In this document: one piece after another, positions 6,001 to 10,618 of the stretch | Layout of the letters: the number at the start of each line of letters is the position of its first letter | Position numbering within the stretch: the first letter of the stretch is position 1 | Assembly (NCBI GenBank): GCA_018666295.1 | Contig: JABIZW010000036.1 | Location: forward strand, 1 to 10,618 | Direction of reading: 5' to 3' | Source: Halieaceae bacterium | Lineage (GTDB): Bacteria; Pseudomonadota; Gammaproteobacteria; Pseudomonadales; Halieaceae | DNA length: 10,618 nucleotides | Notes under the pieces: model-generated | Database searches by the model: none | Told to the model about the DNA's origin: nothing | The model's input: only the letters and a program-made list of their open reading frames with translations | Translations under genes and position numbers: made by a program

Positions 6001-7155
6001 TCACTGATCGTGATGCTCCGCTAAAATCGCCACCGCGGGAAGCTCTTTCCCTTCGACAAACTCTAAAAAAGCGCCACCGCCGGTTGAAATGTACGACACA
6101 CGATCTGCAATATCGAACTGATCAATCGCTGCTAATGTATCGCCACCGCCGGCCAGTGAAAAGCCGTCACTTTCCGCAATAGCGTTCGCCAAGGCCTCTG
6201 TGCCACTTGCAAACGCTGGAAATTCAAAGACGCCTACCGGACCATTCCACAAAATGGTTCCCGCCGCTAAGAGCACCTGCCTGAGCCGCTCTTGTGACAG
6301 CGGACCGACGTCTAAAATCATGTCATCGTCATCCACATCTGCAGCCAGCTTGACTGTTGCCTGCGCCTCTTCACTAAATGCCTTCGCCACAACTACATCC
6401 AGCGGCAGAGGAATTTGAGTTTTCGCCATCAGCTTCTTGGCGATCGGAATCAGGTCCGGCTCATGAAGTGACCGGCCGACCGGGTATCCAGCAGCCGCCA
6501 AAAATGTATTTGCAATACCACCGCCAACCAGGAGCTGATCGCAGATCTCTGAGAGGGTCTCCAATACGGCAAGCTTAGTGGACACTTTGGATCCGCCCAC
6601 CACAGCCACCATAGGCGATGCAGGCTGACTCAATGCGCGAGTCAAGGCGTCAAGCTCTTGCGTCAAAAGAGGCCCAGCACACGCTTGCGGCGCAAACTTG
6701 GCCACACCGTGAGTGGAGGCCTGAGCGCGATGCGCCGTCCCAAAAGCATCCATCACGAATACATCACACAAGGCCGCATAACGCTTGGCCAGCTCATCGC
6801 TATTGGATTTTTCTCCAGTATTGAATCGTACGTTTTCAAGCAGCCAGATTTCACCGGGGTCAGGTATTGAGTCAGGCCAGTCCGACTGGAGTACAACCGT
6901 TGTACCCAGTAAGGAAGATAGCGCGTCCGCCACCGGCGCCATCGAAAATTCAGGTGCAAACGCCCCTTCTGAGGGACGACCCAAATGCGACATCAATACC
7001 ACACCCGCACCGTCAGCCACCGCCGACCTGATGGTCGGCAACGCCGCACGGAGTCTTGCGTTGTTTGAAATAACCCCGTCCCGCATGGGAACGTTGAGGT
7101 CTTGTCTAATTAAAACGCACTTCCCCGACAGAGAGAGTTGGTTCATGGCCAACAT
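6001..7155 (-). CDS. pgk: Phosphoglycerate kinase
   Basis: Reversible phosphate transfer between 1,3-bisphosphoglycerate and ADP to give 3-phosphoglycerate and ATP; cytoplasmic glycolysis and gluconeogenesis. Length is 384 residues, normal for bacterial Pgk. The N-terminal domain shows the substrate site RQDLNVPM (17-24), MSHLGRPSEG, LLENVRFNTGE and DAFGTAHRAQASTHG; the hinge region has VVGGSKVSTK. The C-terminal nucleotide domain has LWNGPVGVFE and the glycine-rich SLAGGGDTLAAI, ending with TGGGAFLEFVEGKELPAV. The ATG at 7155 has GAGG 6 bases upstream; a second ATG three codons later is too far from that site. Intergenic gaps are 43 bases from epd and 23 to fba, consistent with one operon. 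Its product 3-phosphoglycerate is the SerA substrate. Confidence 0.97.
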   Translation of the reverse strand: MLAMNQLSLSGKCVLIRQDLNVPMRDGVISNNARLRAALPTIRSAVADGAGVVLMSHLGRPSEGAFAPEFSMAPVADALSSLLGTTVVLQSDWPDSIPDPGEIWLLENVRFNTGEKSNSDELAKRYAALCDVFVMDAFGTAHRAQASTHGVAKFAPQACAGPLLTQELDALTRALSQPASPMVAVVGGSKVSTKLAVLETLSEICDQLLVGGGIANTFLAAAGYPVGRSLHEPDLIPIAKKLMAKTQIPLPLDVVVAKAFSEEAQATVKLAADVDDDDMILDVGPLSQERLRQVLLAAGTILWNGPVGVFEFPAFASGTEALANAIAESDGFSLAGGGDTLAAIDQFDIADRVSYISTGGGAFLEFVEGKELPAVAILAEHHDQ

Positions 7156-7198
7156 AAATCACCTCATAATGTTCTTCGTTTGAATTCGCTAACGCGGG

Positions 7199-8230
7199 CT
7201 ACCTGGATGACTCTTCGGTGACAAATTCGGAGACCCGCAATGCGATATCGACCATTCGATTAACGAATGCCCACTCGTTATCGAACCAGATCATCACTTT
7301 AATTAGTCGTCCACCACTGACCTGCGTTTGTGTGGCGTCGACAATACTTGAAGCCTCAGCGCCCAAGAAATCACAGGAGGCTAAGGGTTCATCGTTCACT
7401 GCAAGAACGCCACCGAATCTACCCAGCGATTCACGAAGAGTGGCATTTACCTCGTCGCTCGTGGTGTCACACTCAACCGAGACCACAACGTCCAATGACG
7501 ACACGTTGAGAGTAGGCACTCTGAGGGCGCGCGCGCTAATCTTATGCGTCAGGTGCGGGAAAAAGCGTTCAACGCCCTGAGCAAGACCAGTTTCGACGGG
7601 AATAACGGAGTTAAATGCCGCCCGCGTTTTTCGAAGGTCATTGTGATGATAGGCGTCAATAACCGGTTGATCATTCATGGCTGAGTGAATCGTCGTCACA
7701 ATACCCGCTCGAATTCCAAACGCCGTATCGATGACCGATAACACCGGCATCAAGGCATTGCTGGTGCACGAGCCTGCTGATATGACAGACATATCGGGGG
7801 TTAAGGTGCTGTCATTTAGCCCCCAAATAATGGTCCCATCGACGTCTGTACTTGCGGGCTGCGACAGCATAACTCTGCTCACCGAACCACCCAGATGTTG
7901 CGCGGCTGACGACCGATTAAATTCCACGCCGGTGCAATCGATCACAATATTCACGTCCCGATCAGACCACCGAACGTTCGACTGCGCCGTTTCATGCGTC
8001 AGCAGCACCGCTTGATCGACAATATTTAAATGGTCACCGTCAGTCACCACAGGCTGAGAGAACCGCCCATGGGTAGAATCATACTTTAGTAAATGCGCAA
8101 CGGTGGCTGCGTCAGCCACCTCGTTGCACATGGTCAGTCTCAATGCCGCCCTCGCGTCGTGACGCTCGAACAATCGGCGTGTCAGGAGCCGACCGATGCG
8201 ACCCAGTCCATTAATGCCAACAGAGGTCAT
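7199..8230 (-). CDS. epd: Erythrose-4-phosphate dehydrogenase-like (GAPDH superfamily)
   Basis: Predicted NAD-dependent oxidation of erythrose-4-phosphate to 4-phosphoerythronate, first step of the DXP-dependent PLP pathway. 343 residues from ATG 8230. Rossmann start is GINGLGRIGRLL; the cofactor segment NEVADAATVAHLLKYDSTHGRF and TTIHSAMNDQPVIDAYH follow E. coli Epd (NELADAAGMAHLLKYD, HSAMHDQQVIDAYH) rather than GAPDH (THSYTGDQ). The catalytic pair is Cys155 and His182, the same numbering as E. coli Epd. Oddity: the cysteine loop reads SAGSCTSN instead of the near-invariant SNASCTTN, and there is an extra residue in YHHNDLR. The ATG shares one base with the tkt TGA, so translation is coupled; an in-frame TTG just upstream is less likely. 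The neighbour tkt interconverts its substrate. Glyceraldehyde-3-phosphate dehydrogenase activity cannot be excluded. Confidence 0.85.
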   Translation of the reverse strand: MTSVGINGLGRIGRLLTRRLFERHDARAALRLTMCNEVADAATVAHLLKYDSTHGRFSQPVVTDGDHLNIVDQAVLLTHETAQSNVRWSDRDVNIVIDCTGVEFNRSSAAQHLGGSVSRVMLSQPASTDVDGTIIWGLNDSTLTPDMSVISAGSCTSNALMPVLSVIDTAFGIRAGIVTTIHSAMNDQPVIDAYHHNDLRKTRAAFNSVIPVETGLAQGVERFFPHLTHKISARALRVPTLNVSSLDVVVSVECDTTSDEVNATLRESLGRFGGVLAVNDEPLASCDFLGAEASSIVDATQTQVSGGRLIKVMIWFDNEWAFVNRMVDIALRVSEFVTEESSR

Positions 8231-10251
8231 CAACTCAGGATCACGTCCTCAATCGCGTCAATCACATTCTCAACAGTGAAGCCAAACTCCTTCATGAGTA
8301 CGGGTCCTGGTGCTGATTCGCCAAAAGAGCTCATCCCAACGACACGACCGTCTAAGCCCACATATTTGTACCACCAATCCTGGTGTGACGCCTCGACAGC
8401 CACCCGTGCCAAAATATGACTGGGCAAGACGGACTCTTTGTATTCCACGTCCTGTCGCTCATAGACCTCGGCGCAGGGCATTGAGACCACACGAACTCCC
8501 CGTCCCGCTGCAGAAAGCTTTTCCGCAGCCTCGGCCGCCAGCGATATCTCGGAGCCTGTTGCAATAACAATGACCTCGAGCTCACCCTGCTCTTCGTGTA
8601 ACACGTAGCCACCGCGTGCAACATCGGATACGCGCCCCGCGGAACCCACTTGATGGGGCAGCGTTTGACGCGAAAAAACGAGCGCAGACGGACCGTCGGT
8701 TCGCATAATAGCCTGCTTCCAAGCAATAGCTGATTCGACGGCGTCACACGGGCGCCAGGTATCTAAATTGGGTGTTGAGCGCATCGACGCAAGCTGCTCA
8801 ACAGGCTGGTGCGTGGGACCGTCCTCGCCCAGACCCACAGAATCATGCGTGAAGACATAAATCGCACGCTGCTTCATCAGTGACGCCATACGAACTGCGT
8901 TGCGCGCGTACTCCATAAAAATAAGGAAAGTGCCGCCAAACGGAATAAACCCTCCGTGAAGCGAAATACCGTTCATAAGGGCAGCCATTGCAAACTCGCG
9001 AACACCGTAATAGAGGTAATTGCCCTCTGCGTCGGACGCATCCGCAGCTTGCGCGCCTGGCCACAAGGTTAAATTAGAGCCAGCCAAATCGGCACTACCG
9101 CCTAATAGCTCAGGAAGCGTCGGGGCAATCGCCGCGATCGCTTGCTGAGAGGCTTTACGCGATGCAACGTCAGACTCATTGGCCATACACTGGGCAATAA
9201 AGTCGTCTACACCACGGAAAAATGCCTCAGGCAGATCCCCCTTAACCCGCCGCTCAAACTCGCTCGCAAGCGCTGCATGCTCGCCGCCGTAACTGCCCAG
9301 TGCCGTCCTCCAATCCGCTTCAGCAATGGCTCCCGATGGGCGCGCATCCCAATGCTGATAGATTTCATCGGGCACGACAAAGGGCTCATAATTCCAGCCC
9401 AGCACCTCTCGCGTAAGCGCGATTTCGTCATCGCCCAGTGGTGAACCATGGCAAGACTCCGTACCACCTTTATTCGGACTGCCTTTACCAATCGTTGTTT
9501 TACAACAAACCAGGGTTGGACGCTTTGTATCGGCAATGGCCGCATCAAAGGCCGCAGCTATTGCATCGGCATTGTGTCCATCAACATCTCGGACAACGTG
9601 CCATCCGTAGGCTTCGAATCGAGCCGGTGTATCGTCGGTAAACCAACCCTCGATGTCTCCATCAATGGAGATTCCATTGTCGTCATAAACAACTGTCAAC
9701 TTCCCTAAGCCAAGCGTTCCTGCCAACGAGGATGCCTCATGGCTAATACCCTCCATCAAACAACCATCACCCACAAAACACCACGTTCGATGGTCAACAA
9801 TTCGGTGGTCGCCCTGATTAAACCGAGCGGCCATCAGCTTTTCTGCAACAGCCATGCCGACCGCATTTGCAAGCCCCTGACCCAAGGGTCCCGTGGTTGT
9901 CTCTACCCCTGGCGTATATCCGTACTCGGGATGCCCTGGCGTCTTACTGTGTAGCTGACGAAATTCTTTGATGTCATCGATAGAGAGGTCGTAGCCGGTT
10001 AAATGCAGCAACGAATAAATGAGCATTGATCCGTGCCCATTAGACAACACAAACCGGTCTCGATCGGCCCAGTTCGGATTCGTCGGGTTGTGCTTGAGAT
10101 AGCGCGTCCACAACACTTCCGCGATATCAGCCATTCCCATCGGTGCTCCGGGATGACCGGAGTTCGCCCGCTGAACCGCGTCCATTGAGAGCGCTCTAAT
10201 TGCGTTAGCCGCTTGCTGATGCGTTACTGTGACGTCATGACCTTCTTGCAA
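8230..10251 (-). CDS. tkt: Transketolase
   Basis: TPP- and Mg-dependent transfer of two-carbon ketol units between sugar phosphates of the pentose phosphate pathway, producing or consuming erythrose-4-phosphate. Length is 673 residues (E. coli TktA 663). Features in order: SGHPGAPMGMADIAEVLW (from 31), SNGHGSMLIYSLLHLTGY, HSKTPGHPEYGYTPGVETT, the TPP motif GDGCLMEG to DDNGISIDG, the pyrimidine-domain GVREFAM with the catalytic glutamate, HDSVGLGEDGPTHQP, and a C-terminal domain from about VIVIATGSEISLA. All expected histidines appear present. Start TTG at 10251 is supported by AGAGG 8 bases upstream and by the distance to QQAANAIRALSMDAV; no ATG is available in frame before this conserved helix. 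First gene of the tkt-epd-pgk-fba run. Confidence 0.97.
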   Translation of the reverse strand: MQEGHDVTVTHQQAANAIRALSMDAVQRANSGHPGAPMGMADIAEVLWTRYLKHNPTNPNWADRDRFVLSNGHGSMLIYSLLHLTGYDLSIDDIKEFRQLHSKTPGHPEYGYTPGVETTTGPLGQGLANAVGMAVAEKLMAARFNQGDHRIVDHRTWCFVGDGCLMEGISHEASSLAGTLGLGKLTVVYDDNGISIDGDIEGWFTDDTPARFEAYGWHVVRDVDGHNADAIAAAFDAAIADTKRPTLVCCKTTIGKGSPNKGGTESCHGSPLGDDEIALTREVLGWNYEPFVVPDEIYQHWDARPSGAIAEADWRTALGSYGGEHAALASEFERRVKGDLPEAFFRGVDDFIAQCMANESDVASRKASQQAIAAIAPTLPELLGGSADLAGSNLTLWPGAQAADASDAEGNYLYYGVREFAMAALMNGISLHGGFIPFGGTFLIFMEYARNAVRMASLMKQRAIYVFTHDSVGLGEDGPTHQPVEQLASMRSTPNLDTWRPCDAVESAIAWKQAIMRTDGPSALVFSRQTLPHQVGSAGRVSDVARGGYVLHEEQGELEVIVIATGSEISLAAEAAEKLSAAGRGVRVVSMPCAEVYERQDVEYKESVLPSHILARVAVEASHQDWWYKYVGLDGRVVGMSSFGESAPGPVLMKEFGFTVENVIDAIEDVILS

Positions 10252-10259
10252 GACGATAT

Positions 10260-10264
10260 CCTCT
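10260..10264 (-). promoter_or_regulatory. Shine-Dalgarno AGAGG for tkt TTG start
   Basis: On the minus strand AGAGG ends 8 bases before TTG at 10251. It decides the start, since there is no in-frame ATG before the conserved N-terminal helix of transketolase. Confidence 0.5.
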
Positions 10265-10321
10265 GTTGAGTTGTAAATAATCGGCCGCCATCATCTCATG
10301 GATTAGCCTGAAATAACGTTG

Positions 10322-10351
10322 ATTATCCCACTTTTATGAACCCTGATTTAA
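10322..10351 (-). promoter_or_regulatory. Weak candidate promoter for the tkt operon
   Basis: Read on the minus strand, GATAAT (10322-10327) matches the -10 consensus in five of six places. The best -35 is only TTAAAT, 18 bases upstream. The serA-tkt gap (10252-10370) is AT-rich and is the natural place for an operon promoter. I see no convincing riboswitch or terminator in it. By eye only. Confidence 0.25.
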
Positions 10352-10370
10352 TGCAAAAACAGGTGATGCG

Positions 10371-10618
10371 CTAGAACAACACCCGCGTTCTCAGCGTCCC
10401 CTCAATCGCCGTCAATCCCTTAATGAGCGCTTTGGAGTAATCAGTCTCAATGTCGATGACGACGTAGCCGGTATCGCCCATTGTCTGCAGGTATTGGCCA
10501 CTGACGTTCACATTGTTTTCGCTGAACACCTGATTAATAGCACTCATGACGCCGGGAATATTGCTGTGAACGTGGAGTAAGCGATGCTTTCCATCATGCG
10601 CGGGCAGCGACACCTCAG
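10371..10618 (-). CDS. serA: D-3-phosphoglycerate dehydrogenase, C-terminal ACT domain (partial)
   Basis: Only the last 81 residues are in the window; the gene continues past the right edge. SerA oxidises 3-phosphoglycerate to 3-phosphohydroxypyruvate, the first step of serine synthesis. The visible part starts EVSLPAHDGKHRLLHVHSN and is an ACT domain. VHSNIPGVMSAINQVF and QYLQTMGDTGYVVIDIE align closely with the E. coli SerA C-terminus (HENRPGVLTALNKIF, QYLQTSAQMGYVVIDIE), the serine-binding regulatory domain, and it ends LRTRVLF. The frame is open through the edge; the GTG at 10613 is not a real start. In E. coli serA lies just beyond fau; here about 7.3 kb separates them. Confidence 0.92.
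   Translation of the reverse strand, partial: EVSLPAHDGKHRLLHVHSNIPGVMSAINQVFSENNVNVSGQYLQTMGDTGYVVIDIETDYSKALIKGLTAIEGTLRTRVLF

Noticed and set aside
6073..6152. Repeated GCCACCGCCGG at 6073-6083 and 6142-6152
   Set aside because: The copies encode the separate conserved triple-glycine motifs TGGGA and AGGGD of Pgk; not a DNA repeat element.
1..10618. Mobile elements, CRISPR arrays, tRNA/rRNA genes, defence or biosynthetic systems
   Set aside because: Nearly every base belongs to a recognised housekeeping gene or short spacer; no direct-repeat arrays, transposase motifs or tRNA-like folds were seen.

Overview
This window looks like ordinary chromosomal core DNA of a free-living gammaproteobacterium. 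The evidence is the block pepP-ygfB-zapB-like-zapA-6S RNA-fau, which is a gammaproteobacterial arrangement, together with protein sequences that resemble their Escherichia and Pseudomonas counterparts closely but not identically. Base composition is balanced to mildly GC-rich. A marine lineage such as Cellvibrionales/OM60-like is possible, but that is a guess. I see no mobile element, tRNA, rRNA, CRISPR array or phage gene, and no clearly new multi-gene system.

Left part (1-1763). On the minus strand, ygfB (UPF0149) is followed by pepP, which overlaps it and runs off the left edge. A short divergent intergenic region (1688-1763) carries a very good sigma70-type promoter pointing right.

Middle (1764-3113). 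On the plus strand, a small coiled-coil ZapB-like gene overlaps zapA (FtsZ-ring factor). The 6S RNA gene (ssrS, about 2314-2488) follows with its own -10 box, and then fau (5-formyltetrahydrofolate cyclo-ligase). The fau reading frame is open back through the 6S RNA, so its start must be placed downstream at 2514.

Right part (3111-10618). Everything here is on the minus strand. In transcription order it holds the C-terminal end of serA, then tkt-epd-pgk-fba, then ilvA, then possibly a 45-residue membrane or secreted small protein. tkt and epd share one base, and pgk and fba follow at 43 and 23 bases, so this is very probably one operon. Transketolase interconverts erythrose-4-phosphate, the substrate of Epd at the head of the DXP-dependent pyridoxal-phosphate pathway. 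Pgk and class II aldolase supply the lower glycolytic/gluconeogenic steps. SerA draws 3-phosphoglycerate from the Pgk reaction into serine, and IlvA (a PLP enzyme) starts isoleucine synthesis. The gene between tkt and pgk resembles Epd rather than housekeeping GAPDH and has an altered catalytic-cysteine loop.

Points most worth a second look are the well-resolved 6S RNA and its predicted product-RNA start, the altered Epd active-site loop, the small hydrophobic ORF after ilvA, and the insertion of a carbon-metabolism operon between fau/ilvA and serA.
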